A DNA stretch of 64,000 nucleotides from Aricia agestis (lineage: Eukaryota > Arthropoda > Insecta > Lepidoptera > Lycaenidae). Under the pieces are notes generated by a model. That model saw nothing but the letters and a program-made list of their open reading frames with translations, did not search any database and was not told the origin of the DNA. The stretch is from the NCBI RefSeq assembly GCF_905147365.1, contig NC_056423.1, forward strand, positions 3,142,501 to 3,206,500. The letters run 5' to 3'. How positions within the stretch are numbered: the first letter of the stretch is position 1; each line of letters opens with the position of its first letter. The position numbers were made by a program, and so were the translations under genes. Below, piece after piece: positions 25,201-40,200 of the stretch.

Positions 25201-28200
25201 ATATATAAAAATGGATTTTCAAATGTGTTAGTCGCGCTAAAACTCGAAAACGGCTGAACGGATTGGGCTGATTTTAGTCTTGAAATATTCGTAGAAGTCC
25301 AGGGAAGGTTTTAAAGTGACACGAAGTTCACCGGGACAGCTAGTTCAATATAAAAACTTTTGGGCTTTGGTTTTAACATGTTTTCAATAGCATGGTGAAT
25401 GATTTTCCAAGTCCACTACGTATAAATATGCTAAAGTTTATCTGTTTTAATGAACCAATTTTAATAAAATCGCGTACCTGCATAGATCCCTAAATTTCCG
25501 GCAAAATTTATGGTTTCAGTGCAAAAAATTCTTCGGCTTCTTGCGTTCTTAGAAAATCTAAGTAAGTAATAATTATTACTTACTTAATATATTTTTATTT
25601 TTCGTCAAATTTTTTTCGTTCCAAATTCTTGTGCATCATAAGCACATAGCTGTGGGTAATAAAAATATAATTAGCATTTAAATATTAACCCTGGCCTCGT
25701 TAACGGTACCTGTTATGATATAACTGTGATTAGCATTTCGGTTCCGAACCGCGAGCAAGAAGTACTGTTACGGGGGTGATCGACACGCGAGTGGAACCGC
25801 CGCGATTGCGAATGGTAATTTGTATAACTATGTCACTAACTTCGTGATTACAACCAAATAATTATGCCATATAAACCATAGCACGAGACCCACTTGCTGA
25901 TTTACAGTGAATTGTGTTAATATTTTTCGTATTTAGAAAAGCATGTCATATTTATACAAAACTAGATGAGTTTCTGGGATAAAAAGTAGCATAAGTCCTT
26001 TCCCGGGACTCAAACTATCTCCATACCAATTTTCAGCAAAATCGGTTCAGCGGTTTGGACGTGATGAGGTAACAGACAGACAGACACACTTTCGCATTTA
26101 TAATATTAGTATGGACATTGGGTCTTGGATGATGCTTTCTGCTCCTATCTTTTTCTTTCCTTTCTTTTCTCTGGGCAGTTATAGCTTGTCCGTTGGGCTC
26201 CCTGAGATCAAATCAAAGAGATTGGAAATATTTTGACGACTGCAGAGTTACAATTGACATAGCTACTTTAAAAAACCTAGAATTACACGCTGGGCAAACA
26301 AGTTTTGCTTAAGCATTCAGAAATGCGTAACTCCCTACTTACTAAACCATTGCACGAACAAAATGTCTTCGTTTTGCAGTCGAGTATATTTTTACCTGCG
26401 TTTTTCACTCGTATGTAGATCACCCACTTTGCACGTTATGAAACTCTTATATCATATTGTTCCGTGGTATTAAAAACAGTTTAGTGTCATTAAATAACAA
26501 AAGTAATGATTGCCTTACTATAATTTGGAGGTCATGTTGTGACCCGAGAGAAACTAGTATCTAATATGAATAGGCATATAATATATTATATTTGATTACT
26601 GTCATATGCTAATATCATTATGTATTGCATACATATTTTGTACTGAGTACATGAAATACTTACCTACTGTAAATGTAATAAAATTGCGAAAATGGTCCGC
26701 TGAACTGATTTTGATGTAGAAATACTTTAAGTACCTATCGCTAAATTAAAAAAAAATCCACAGCCGAACATATTATAACATCCTCGTTTTTTGGAAGTCG
26801 TTAGTCGGTTAAAAAATGCACGGTTCCAGTGCGGTAAATGAGTTCTTGCGCAACTATAAGGTTGAGCAGGGTAAGTTCGAACACAGGGTAAAGCCGGATA
26901 ATTCAACTATTTTTTTAAACGGGCAAAAGACCCACCACATTCCCACCACTGCACTGCACTGTCGCCAGGATCAACAGTGGTAACCAACAACGAAAACCCT
27001 TTGATATGATCAACTTATCACTAAAGTCAATGTTTTTTTTGCCTGGCGCCACGGGCATATACGCCATACTGCACCGCAACCGTAAACTGTAGTACCGTAC
27101 CGTAACTGTAGTTTAATTTAGCGTTAACTTGAATTATCCGGACTTACCCTGTATCCGAACTTACCCTGATCAAATATTATGTTACCTATTTTTTTAAAGT
27201 GTTTTAAGTGTACCCACTACACTTTATCAGTTCCCACCAACAAAGTGACCAATCTTCTCACCATCCCCAAAATCTGGACACGGTGTCTGCACATCTCACG
27301 GCCACCGCTCCGCTCCACCACCCGGATCATTTGTCAACCACACTTGAGAAATCGTCTGTAATCGGATGGACAAACAAATTACTTTTCGGTTGATGACCAC
27401 TCAAATGTCAGAGCAATTTCGTTGCGATATCCACTCTCATCTTATATTGAATAAGCTTATAACTTGTTGCCCGCAGGTTTTACGCGCAGAAAATTTTGTA
27501 CCTTCATAATAATATTATGAAGGTACACAAATTTCTGCGCGAACGAAAATCACCTTGCCATACTTTTCCGACATGTCCCAATGGCCGCCATACTACTACA
27601 AAGTTGTAATTTTAAACTAGTTTCTTATTAATATTTAAAAAAAAAACCTACTTATTTTTTTTTCGACTATCTGAAAATACAAGCATTTTTGTGGAACAAA
27701 TCGTTCGACTTTCGTTATTTATGCGAAGCGTTCGATTAACGCCCACGCGTTTGGGCCGCCAGTGCGAACGCTATGACCATCATTTTCCTTTTTGCCTTTA
27801 CGTAATTACACCCCTGTAGAACCGCCATAGTGGTACAAATGACCAAGTTTGTGTCATCATCTCCCGGTCTATTATCTGCTTCATCCACTAACATCTTCAT
27901 CATCTCATAGATAACTGTTTTAATTTGAGCTTGTGTTACGTGTAATTTCTTGTAATTGTGAGCAATAAAGTGTTTTATTATTTATTATTATCATCTTCAA
28001 TTATATCCTGTTCCATCGTAAATTAATTAATCGATTTCACCAAGAAGGTTACAGATAGACGGAACAAACACTTTTAACTATTCGAAACTAAACTGTACAC
28101 ATAATAACTATTAAACATTTAAAACAGAGAAAAAATAACACTTTTCTTGAACGTTTAGGCTCTGCATTAAAACATTATCATCCAAGAAAAATATTTTTCT

Positions 28201-31200
28201 TTGGTATATTAAATTTACTCTCGCCTCGGGTTTTGCTATTTCCCTACAGCTCTTTTTATACCTAGAATATAAAAGTGCAGCTAGCGGTCGCAGCAAGTGG
28301 GTCGAGCGTAAGAGACATGCCACACGATGCGGTGCGGCGGCGGTGCGGCGACTGACCGGTGCCGCTCCGGTTTCCTACATATAAAAATTAGTGATGCAAC
28401 GGACCTCTGTTTCTGTTTCCGCAAGTGCGGAAGTTCCGCGCTTTTTTCAACATCCGTTTCTGCTTCTGTTTCCGCAACTTTCATAACGGAGCTTTAAACG
28501 GAAGTTTACAACCGACGGCGGCCAAATCACTTTTTATAAAATATAACTTGCCACTACTAAATTTTGAATATTAATAAAAATATTATGTTCAGTTGCAAAG
28601 TTGTAATGTTGTTTTCTATAATAGATTTCTAATATATCTATTTTAATCTAGATTTGGTGTATTTGATACTTAATGTATACTAATATTATAATTGGGAAGA
28701 GTTTGTTTGTTTGTTTGTTTGAACGCGCTAATCTCAGGAACTACTGGTCCGATTTGAAAAATTCTTTTACTGTTGGATAGCCCATTTATCTATAGGCTTA
28801 TAAGCTATATTTTATCCCGCTAAAACTAATAAGAACGAAGAAATAGATGAAAATGTGGAAAAAACGGGGAAAATTATATGGAATTGCTTATTATATTATG
28901 AACTACTGGAGCAATTTTTATGTTATTTGGCAAACATGAAGAATAGACTACGTGAAGGGAAATAGGCAACTTTTTGCTGCAAAATGTACGGTTGCGTGAA
29001 ATTCCTAAATTACGCAAGCGAAGCCGCGCGAAACATCTATATATAATAAAATCGTAGGAAAGTTAATTCTGTATATTGAATATTTTTGTAGAATAAATAA
29101 TACTTGGGGTGTGATCTACTATGCTAACGCGGACGAAGTCGCGGGCAACAGCTAGTAAAGAGTATATATTTTGTACATTTTTTTTTCATATTATTTACAC
29201 TCCCGTTTCTGCATCCGTTTCCGTTTCTGCAAAAATTTACTTTTGACTTCTGTTTCCGTTTCTGGTTCCGCTAAGGCACTTCCGTTGCATCGGTATGGCA
29301 CACGGCGCCGTCCGGTGCGCTCCGGAGCTGCACCGCACGCGCTGCACCGGAATCGAGACGAGGCGGGGAGGGGTGTATGTATTGGTGGAGCTCGAGTCCG
29401 TCGCTGGCACAGTACTGCAAAACGTTGCGGCACCGCACTCACCGTGTGGCCGGTAGTCCGGCGAGATGACCTCCGGTGCGGCGCCGCACCGCGTCGTCGC
29501 GGCATGGATGTTACGGAGGTCGGGTGTATGGAGACACACTTAAAACCGAGGATCTTCACTCTATTCGCATAATATAATGATCCAACAACAAAGCCACATT
29601 GTGACAAAGCTTTGTGGCTGGAGTTAGGCTCTATGGAGAGCAGAAAATACAGAATGATACTAGGTTTTACCTGGGTGTTCGGTATTCTATTAAACGCCTT
29701 TAGGGATTGAATTTTGGCTTTGTGGATGTCTTTATATTATGAGGATCGTACCTTTTAAGTTTATAGTTCTACTTGACATGTTGATCTGTTAGTCAATAGC
29801 GGATGTTATGGATAGGCTGAATGTGGCTTTGTTGCTAGATGTTGTTTCTGGAGAGCGTATGTAAACGTAAAAAGATACTTTGTTTTTCTGCGCCACATGA
29901 AAATTATTTCTTTACTCGTTGACCTGTTGAACTTCGCATCACTATGATCTTAATCTCGCCTCGCCTGGACTTCCACAAAGGCTAAAGTTTGCCAAATCGG
30001 AGCCGTTCTCGAGTTTTAGTGAGACTAAATTTAAACGATATGATACGACCTGCAAACCTTCAAGAAGAGAGCGTATTCCCTCTTAAAATGCCGGCAACGC
30101 AACTGCAGCTCTTCTGATGTTGCGAGTGTCCATGGGCGACGGTAGTTGCTTACCATCAGGTGACCCGTTTGCTCGTTTGCCCCCTTATTTTATAAAAAAA
30201 ACTCCTATAATATTATAAAAGTCACATCCAGTAAGTGGTACATCTCGACCACAAAGATTGCACAATGCACGCATCTGTCTGCGCGGGCTGTGACCCCGTG
30301 ATCACAATTACCTCAGCATGACGTCATCATCATGACAATCATCGTCGTCATCATCATCATCACCATTACTTATACTCTATACTAATATTATAAAGCAGAA
30401 GAAACAGAAGACTTCTGTTTAAACGCGCTTCTCTCAAAAACTTCTTCGGTTCGAATTATTGATAAAATATTTTAGTGTTTAATATAGTCAAATTAAGTAG
30501 CCTAATAATAATTATTATAACAACTCGCTGCTAGGTAGACTATTTAGGAAATAGTTACATTTTAATGAAACTTTGGTCTAGATATAGTGAAGATTTTGAA
30601 AGGCGAAATGCATAGCACGAAAAGAACCGAGTACCTAAAGTTTCGCAGTCAATTGTCTCAAGTCGTTTTGCTGACTGGTAACTAGAAAAATTCCACATAC
30701 TAGTCTTGCACTAGCTATTCTTCGACAAGAATCTGATCGAACCTGTATCTCACATGAATTAATCATGTACTTCTCGGAAGACAATACTCACTGAGCGCCA
30801 GGTTCATCTGGACTTAGTAACTGATGATAACTTGTCTTATTGTTTTTACTCGCAAAGTTATGTGAGAGCTGTGCTTCTGCAATAGGCTAATCAGACTAAT
30901 TCCTGATAAAAATGTGGCAGGAACCAGTGCTTTAAATGTTGTATTTGGTTGCCTGCGTGTGGTAAGCGTAGGTGGAAAGGGGTGCTAATTTTAATCTACC
31001 AATATTCAATAACGACCAATAGCGTGTCGCCGTTTGCCCACCTGCCCCGCTCTTACCTCGCCCCACCAAAGAGACCTGAAAAACCGAACACCTCGCCTTC
31101 CATGTTTGCTTGTCTTAAAGTTGTGATTTTTTCTGGCTCCCGTTACTTTTAAATTGCATCTCCATTGCATACAATTTTTTATGGCGATCTTTTTTCTTTT

Positions 31201-34200
31201 TTGGAACGAAGTTCCTTATCGCGCGTTCGGCAGAGGAGGCTAGCCACAACGATATTTGACCTCGACACTTTTTTATTAGTACCTGCATGGTAGGGGCAGA
31301 GGGCGTTGTTAGTATTCCTGGGCGTCAATAGATGACGTATTTTTTTGAGTGTATATGTATACAGCTTTTTTGAACATCAGAAATAACTTCGTTCGTTCCA
31401 TTGACACCTCTCAAGTCTTTTTTGCATCCTCGAAGCATTCTACTGGTAGTTTATAACACTGTATACTGTATACATCCTCAGCGTTTTCCAGTTGTGCGCA
31501 TCCTATATCTAGGCTCATCTTGACACCAGTAATGACCATCTGCCAGTCTGGGCGAAGGTCGCGTAATTGCGCTTTCTAAACAAACAGTTTAGCGGGAAAG
31601 TCGTGTAGTCTGTACCGTACCTGCGGCTGAATTTTATATCCGGTTGATCCGGTAGAGGAAATTGGTTTAAAGTATCTTAAATGACCAAGGGGTGAATTTA
31701 TATCGTTTAAGAGGAGCGTGATTTCGCGCAGCAGCAGAATAATGGTACTTTATAAACGCTTTAAAAAGCAGCATCATTCAATCGATCGTGGGAATGGCAG
31801 ACACAATAGATTTTCAATTGTTATGCGACAGCCGGATGCCGCTTGGGGATTGATGGGTTAAGTTATCTTAAAGCTGTGGGCAGCCTATAGCTACAAAATG
31901 ATCTATCAATCGGATTAGCAGCTGTGATGTAAGCACTAAGCAGGTATAATTTACCTCTGGATCCATACGTCCAAACATCCGTCTCAAGAAAGCGGTAATA
32001 ACAGAGGCGGGTAGAAAGCGTTATCACTTCCCGATTATTATCACATTCATTATGCACTAGATCTAGTATTAACTAGATTCTAGACAGCTGATGTAAAACC
32101 TAAAAAGCTTATCTGAAAGAACGATCTTAACCAGCATACTAAACGTGGCATAAGAAGGGTTTGTTTTTAAGGTTCTTCGTAGCTATTTTAGGGACAAATT
32201 GGGAGTTGTCCTTTGTCTTTATATTAGTATAGAAAAGACAGATTGACCAAATTTGTCAGTTTGCCCATAAAATTTGTCAATGTTTGTATTGAAACATTTC
32301 TACTGTGAGAACGTAACAAAAACTAGGTAGGTACTCTATATATCTTTTGGAACCCTTCTGAATCCTTTTTGGTGTACTAACTGTATATTTTCTGGGACGC
32401 CCACATCATTTTGCCGCTATTTTTCAGCACGAGTGCGCCAGCGCAGAAATATCACTGCTTCATGGAGAACCCGTGTCGAAACTATAGTGTTATTGTCTCT
32501 CTTTCTGCCAAAAACGAGTTTTCTTTGAGGTCTTCTGAGCCGACTTATTTATACCGAAGTCTCTCCCACGGTAATATTCTGTTTGACGTTTGACTGATCA
32601 GTGTAAAATACTTGACATATACCAGCAGCAGTGTTCTATGTTGCATTTTAATGCAGTTTTTATGTGCAACATGGACTATGTTCTCTATATGGTCCCGACC
32701 CAAATATTAAACTCCATATACGATGGTTATGTGTGGTCTAAAATCTTGTAATTGCACATGTCTGGGCCTAAGCGTGGATTCAATATTCTTATCATTGTTT
32801 ACACAAGGTTTTGGTAAAATCACTTAAGAATATTATGGTCTCTACTCTCTACTACTTATGTAGTACTTAAATGTATAAGTAGACGTTTTGATAAAACGAT
32901 AAGCCATCCAGATTGGAGCATTATAAGCCAGAATCTCACGAATTGATCCTTAAAGCCAATGATATTCTACTTATACAGATCTGTTACCTTCATACTATTT
33001 TCCGGTTTAAATCTCTTCCGAACAACATTGACAAATTTGACAGATAAGTGAAACAAAAGATATAACGAAATGCCATTTACATAAAAGAGACAGACTAAAT
33101 AAAAGACGACCCAATTGGGTCGTATTTGAAGCTTCACAACGCGCGCGGTAGTAACATATCTGCTTTGAGTTTTTTTAATATGCTTAAAGCAGGCTGTATT
33201 ATTTTAAAATATAGATTAATAATATATTTTGTTACGATATCTCTTTTTAATGCATATTTTTATTAACAACAGCTTGACTATATTTTATTATATGGATTCG
33301 GTTAAAAAACCGCGAAAAGGTCGAATCCGCTCTTTATTTAATCGAGTTTTAGTCTAACTCTTTGCTAAAACTATCCATATCTGAAGGTTTTAAAATGTGT
33401 TTCCATAAAAACCGCTACATAGTCTGAAAACGCTACCGCCCATACCTTACGTCTTACTACACTTACGGTACATGTATGAATATTACGCGTTCCGATATTA
33501 CGAGAAATATTACATAAATACTAGAAATGTGCCATGTTAGGGCACCGTGACATACAGATAGACAGGTTCCGATTTATGTATCTATATGATATATCTGTAG
33601 GATTTCTTGTAGATTATGACATGCGTTCAAAATGTTTGATAAGGAGGTGAGTCAAAAAACTTATGATAACAAATAAGGACAATTAATGATTATTTAAAAA
33701 ATTGAAGGATTAAGTACTTAATAATCTGTATTTACGAAGACATCGCACGGGAACTGTACATTTTTGTTCTTTCTCGGGATTCAAAGTATCAGCATACAAA
33801 ATTTCATCAAAATCGGTTCAGACTTCAGCTTCAGCAAAACTTCAGCAGCAAGCATGAAGAGGTAACAGATGAGAAAAAATCATGAGTGGCTTTGTCGTTT
33901 TTTTTAATGAAATAAGGGGCAAACGAGCAAACGGGTCACGATGGAAAGCATGTTCCGTCGCCCATGGACACTCGCAGCATCAGAAGAGCTACAAGTGCGT
34001 TGCCGGCCTTTTAAGAGGGAATAGGGTAATAGGGGAGGGTAGGGAAGGGAGGGAATAGGGGAGGGTAGGTTCGTGCCGAAGCATGGCTCTCCCACGTATA
34101 AAGTTTCTCCCACGTTTTAGAAGTTTGTCTATAAAGGGAATCAAACCAGGTACCTTACAAAATAACCACTGAGCCTTTCCGTCTTTACTTTCGTGTTCCA

Positions 34201-37200
34201 ACCATTATAACCATTTCCTTGAACACAAATGACTTATGGTTCTTAATGAACTTATAGTTTCTGAGCTCTAACATAACTAACAGACACACATAACGGTTAC
34301 TACGTCCGTTCAAAGTTACATTAAATTGTTCAGTACTAATTAATATTAAAGTGAGAGGTTATTTACTTATTAATATTATTTAACTGTCTGAATCTTGTCT
34401 TGCTTCGTCCATAAAAGATTTCCTTCGTTCTTGAATCCTCTTTTTCTTTAAGAATTGTTAGCTGAACCGGCAAACGTTATTTTGGCAATACACATTATTT
34501 CAGGCATGAAACATAGATGTTGGCTGGCTAGAACTAACCGACAAACAAACAAAATCGGTCCATGGTCTGTACCTAAATAAAGCTAAAGAGTTATTTCGGC
34601 ACATGTATAGAGAAGACCACGGGAAATAGTGCAAATAGGCTACTTTTTTGCGCACACAGACTATTATTTGCGTGAAAACGCTCGTTTGTATCGATACAAA
34701 CGCAAGTTGAACGCTCAGCAAAGGGAAGGAAGCCTTTACGTAGCACGTTTTAAACTTAATATCTGCCAAAACGCGATGAAAACACGCAGAAGACGAGCGC
34801 ATCAGAAACGCGCGTCGTCGGTGCGCAAAAAATACGCCGTGTGGAAAGGCCCTTAGTCTTGCGGAACATCTATTAGATATGCTTTAGAGGAAGTGACGAT
34901 AGTGATGATACTCTGCGCATCTCACGGCACATGTACGGATCACCACACAAGGCGCAGCACAAAAACCACCCTCGCTATGGCCGTGAAAGCCTTTTCTCCT
35001 GTAGAAAGTGTACTTATTCAAATACGAGCCATCTACAATCTGCATGTTCTTAAAAAGATAAGGAGTTTCTATGAGATTTATGTTGTAAATTAATACCAAA
35101 ATATTTCTGTTAGACTAGTAGCGCCATAATATTGAGTTTGCTAATGTCATGTGTCACATAATTCTCGATATGTCATGTATCTGTCAAGTGTCAAATAAAG
35201 AGTGTCGTTAACCGAAAGGGCGTGTTTCAATAGGTTATGGGCCCAGCACGCCTCCACTGCGCGACTCTGCTTCGTATACATAAGGTCCTTTTGGCAGTCG
35301 GAGGTATATAAGAGACTAGAGGTTTACCGCAACTCCATTGTGTATAAATTAGTTTGTCACCCAGTAATCGTACATTTTGCAGCGATAAAACTATCCTATG
35401 TAATTTCCCGGCTCTTGAAGTATGTCGATACCAAATTTCATTTAAATCGGTTCAACCGTTAAAAAATCCACTATTATCCTACTTCCTACTAATATTATAA
35501 AGGCGAAAGTTTGTTTGCATGTATAGATGTGTGGATGTATGGATGTTTGTTACTCTTTCACGCAAAAACTACTGAACGGATTTCAATGAAACTTTACAAT
35601 AACATAGCTAATACATCAGAATAACACATAGGCTACAATTTTAACCGACTTTCAAAATATTGTGTTATGTTCGTTTTCTTATGTTTAACGATTACTCCGC
35701 CGTTTGTTAACCGATTTTCAAATTTTTTCTTTTGGTATATAGGGTATCATCCCAATTTGGTATTATATTCACAAAAGTGGTGATCTGATGAAGGATCCAT
35801 AAGTAATCGAGGGAACTCCTCAAAATTTATAGGGAAACATGTGGTGATTTTGGTTTCGTGAGAAGTATTCTAAGCATATGCTACCAACAAGTAAGATTTT
35901 GCACCGAGGTATACCTGGTATACCGTGGTTCGGAAGGTGCTGAGAGAACTCCTGATTCTTTATAGATAAAAGTTTGGGAGTTTTGGCGTTGTTTTAAGAA
36001 CGAAAAGCATATGCTACAATACATAGGCTACAATTTTAACCGACTTTCAAAATGGGGGAGGTGTTATGTTCGTTTTCTTATGTTCAACGATTACTCCGCC
36101 GTTTATTAACCGATTTTCAAATTTTTTCTTTTGGTATATAGGGTATCATCCCAATTTGGTATTATATTCACAAAAGTGGTGATCTGATGAAGGATCCATA
36201 AGTAATCGAGGGAACTCCTCAAAATTTATAGGGAAACATGTGGTGATTTCGGTTTCGTGAGAAGTATTCTAAGCATATGCTACGAACAAGTAAGATTTTG
36301 CACCGAGGTATACCTGGTATACCGTGGTTCGGAAGGTGCTGAGAGAACTGATTCTTTATAGATACAAGTTTGGGAATTTTGGCGTTGTTTTAAGAACGGA
36401 AAGCATATGCTACTATGCAAATTACATTCATCATCATCATCGCTACCATATTATACCATGCATCGTCCTATGGTTATGACATATGAGCCTATAAAGACCC
36501 TGTTATAGGTACTTTTCATAGTCTTTTAGATCGAGTCTCGAATTTGTAAAGCGATAATAAAAAAAAATCTATACCTACCTAATATTATAAACCTGAAGAG
36601 TATGTTTGCTTGAACGCGTTAATCTCAGGAACTACAGGTCCGATATAAAAACTTATTTCAGTGTTAGATAGCTCATTTATCGAGTAAGAGTTAAGATTAT
36701 AGGCTATATATCATCACGCTAAGACTAATACGACCGAAGAAACTCAGGAAAATGTGGGAAAAACGCGTGAAATATGAGAAATTACGAACTACTAGAGCAA
36801 TTTTTATGGCAATATTGGGCACAGATATAGAGTAGACCAAGTGAAGGGTGTAGGGACATAAGCTATTTTTTATGGGAAAATGTACGGTTTCCGTAAAATT
36901 CGTAATTTACGCGGGCGAAGCCGCGCGGGACATCTAGTAGAGTATAATAATATCATATTAAGAAAGATTTTAACATTCATATTTTCTATTTGTCTTTCCT
37001 AATCTATTAGAAACAAAATGAATTTTCTTAAAAACTTAAGTCTTAACTCGAAAAACGATGAGTCCAGGTTTTAGAATGAGGAAGCGATCCATCAGTCTTA
37101 TTTGAGAAAGAATTTTACTCGTTCTTGACGCTTTTTGCAATACTGTTTCAGTAGGGTGGCCATCATTTAGGTCTGCTGTGGATATTACATCAAATCTTCT

Positions 37201-40200
37201 ATTAGACTTTATAGAGTGTTGTAGGTAAATTATAGTAATATTGTAAATATAATAAAACATACTAATATTGTAAACTGTGCGAAAGTGTGACTTAAAAACT
37301 TTGCTCCGCAAGAGACATTAACTAATGATGATTAACTTTCAATTTAATGAAGAGTTTGGCAGATAATGTATGCGGCTTATGTCAAAATCTTCATTTAATT
37401 ACAGTTAAGTAATTAATATTTGTTTCTGTGCACAAATGGAGTACCTACATTGCGTTCACGGTCAATAATGGAGATAAAAATGACCTCTGCATTAATATGG
37501 ATTATGCAATAACATTAAGGCACGAAAAGTCAATATTACTGCTCAAACTTCATGTAAAAACGTCACAAGAACATAAAGAAAGTGGCTTGGGACTATTTGT
37601 CATACTCTCTTTTACTTTGGGCTTTCACATTTTACTGTCAAATGGCATTTCTAAACAATAACTTAGCGACAAAAACATAATTAAGTTTTTTTTTTCACAG
37701 TTAAATATAACTTTTATGTTACCATTGTTTTAGAAGAATTTCCCCTGCACAATGGTTACTTAATACGCCATATCTAAGTGATTAGGGTAAAAATAATAAG
37801 GTAAAGTTACTTGCAACATTGTAAAACAATAACTAAATTTTCATCGTATTTCATAACATTTTTTAGTACAATGACATGCAATTAAAATTTGAGTTATAAC
37901 TCAATATAGCAATTTTAACACCTTACTTAGACATTGAATCCTTCAAGATACGCGTGGACTTGGAAAAGATCAGAATTCCGAATCTTGTACTGAATTTCAA
38001 GCGAATGGTCTTCATATTATATTTTAATAACTCAGAAACTTATTTTTAGTGGTTTAACCAATCGAAACGTAATATACATCAATACTGCATCAGAACCATA
38101 TCGAAACTGTATAATTCACCAGAATAGACCTGCAGGACTGTCCTCAATATACCAAATGCATTACCACCCGGCCTGACCACGACCATGTGCCGTCTAGTCT
38201 ATCTTGTAGTTTTTGTCTAGCGGACAAACGGGCTGATGTGATGACAAGTTACTGTGTGATCACGTAAATTAAACTGATTCGATTCCTTTTGATATGTTCA
38301 CCAAACTTTTAAATTCAGCTAACTACGACTAAGTAAATTAATAATAATAATAAATGACGTAAATTCGTTGGATTTAGCAACCCATCCTGCATAACAACAG
38401 TAGAAATGGAAAAAAATCGACATACTGACACATTTTATCGACAAAATGGCGGATTTCCGTTGTCTAACTGTCACTTTGTCTATTCTTCCGTAGAAAGAAA
38501 CCGTTTTTATGGTGACCATGCTAAGCCTGCTGAGCTACATTTATGATTTAGATCACAATTCACAATGAATTAGTGATGATTTGAACCAGACATACGCGAA
38601 GAACGCAAAGGACAGAAAAATTTACAGCTATGTGTATGAAATATCTGTTATATCTTCATGAATTCGTTCAAAGCTTTAAAGGAAACAGATAGGAACGAAA
38701 ACGAAATACTTGAGAGGTGTCAACTGGCAAGGGACTACCGGATGGTACGAAGTTATAAAAAAACAAAAAAAAAGAGAGAGACAGAGAGAGAAACACGCGC
38801 TACCGCACGGCTTACAACTATAGAATTTTTGCTCTAGTTGTAATATACCGACACTTTTGTGTTACAACTTTTCCGTCTAGCCCCCTTTCGCAACGGGCGA
38901 TAAGGAACTTCGTTCGAAAAAAACAATCTAGGTTGCTGCTCCATGACCCCTGGAGAGTGCTGAGTGATGTAGCAGACATCCATCAGTCTTTTCACAGTTT
39001 CACCACCAGCAGGGGGTGAAAATAATTGCGAGCTTGCTTTCCCGTAAAAAATACTTTTTTTATAGCGAACTACTGTTTTTATAGTGAACGTTCACTATAA
39101 TAAAGTGCGTCTAACTGTGTATAGCATAATATTATATTATGTAGGATGGTAAACTTATTCTAGAATGCGGGTTTTTAACCTGCTTTCAGAAGCTGACATG
39201 CAATGCTAAAGTAGTTTAGATACTCAAAAATCTGTAAGGAACCCGCTTTTGACTGACTTGACTCGAGTACAACATACTCTGCATACTAGTCACCGTAACC
39301 AGTACTTAACCTATTCTGGTTATACGTATAGTCAACTAGATGACGCGGACGCTCGCAACTACGTTGCGCTAAAATTCGTGCGGAAACCGTACTTTTTGGG
39401 GACATATTAAGTATCATATTATTAGGGCTGCCATCACCTGAATTGCCATCGCCGGTCAGGCACGACAAAATTCGCGGACATGTGGCCGAAATATGGTTAT
39501 TTCCCCGGACACCTCGTTCGTGCCAGAAAAGTGTATGCTTAGCGAATGTTTATCTTCTGTTTATTGCTTCATGACTAAAGTTAAATTTCTCGCAACAAAA
39601 GTGTCCGGATTTTACCGGGACGCTTTTCAAAAACCTGGCCGGACGCTCCCCGGACGCCCTTCAAAGTAGGACAAATTCGGGGAAATCCGGACGGATGGCA
39701 GCCCTACGTATTATGTCCGTTCCCGAGACTCAAGGTATCTCCATACCAAAATTTCAGCTCTTCAAAATTTCTGCTTTCAGTTCGGTTAATAGGTTTAACG
39801 GTTTGGGTGTGAAGAGGTAACAGACAGACACTTTCGCATTTGTAATATTAGTATGGATGTTAGACCAGCATAACAGTCAAGTAAAACGATCGCATGCTGA
39901 TGATGATGATGAGAAATTGTGGTGTAAGTACCTACGTGACCACACGACCGGAGAATCGTGGATTTTCGCACGAGCGGCGCGTGCGCATTCTTTGATGTTT
40001 CGGAGGTATGCGTGTACATCTGTTACGTGAAAAATGTGAGAAAAAATTGTAACGGGTCGTACGTTGGCTTGACAAAAAGCGAGGAAAAGTCTGTTTAACT
40101 CCCAAAATTAAGGCAAATTCCGTACATGATAAGTGTTAATTTTTTTATTCGCCCCCTAGATTTTAAAAATTCAACCCTCTATCCTACTTATAATGACGGG

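Larger units (their letters stand above)
28313..29510. repeat. GC-rich inverted repeat holding nested insertions
   Basis: The outer arms are GCGGTGCGG-rich: left CGATGCGGTGCGGCGGCGGT, right GGTGCGGCGCCGCACCGCGT ending near GGCATGG. Inside lies an element with GATGCAACGGA ends (28391-29303), which itself contains a Helitron. Frames of 100-138 codons across the right arm are shadows. Confidence 0.5.

Noticed and set aside
29191..29607. Frames of 133-138 codons on both strands
   Set aside because: They fall in the GC-rich arm of an inverted repeat and are Arg/Ala-rich by composition.
35640..36430. CRISPR-like direct repeats
   Set aside because: Two 395-bp units without short repeat/spacer structure; a tandem duplication in a eukaryotic intron.
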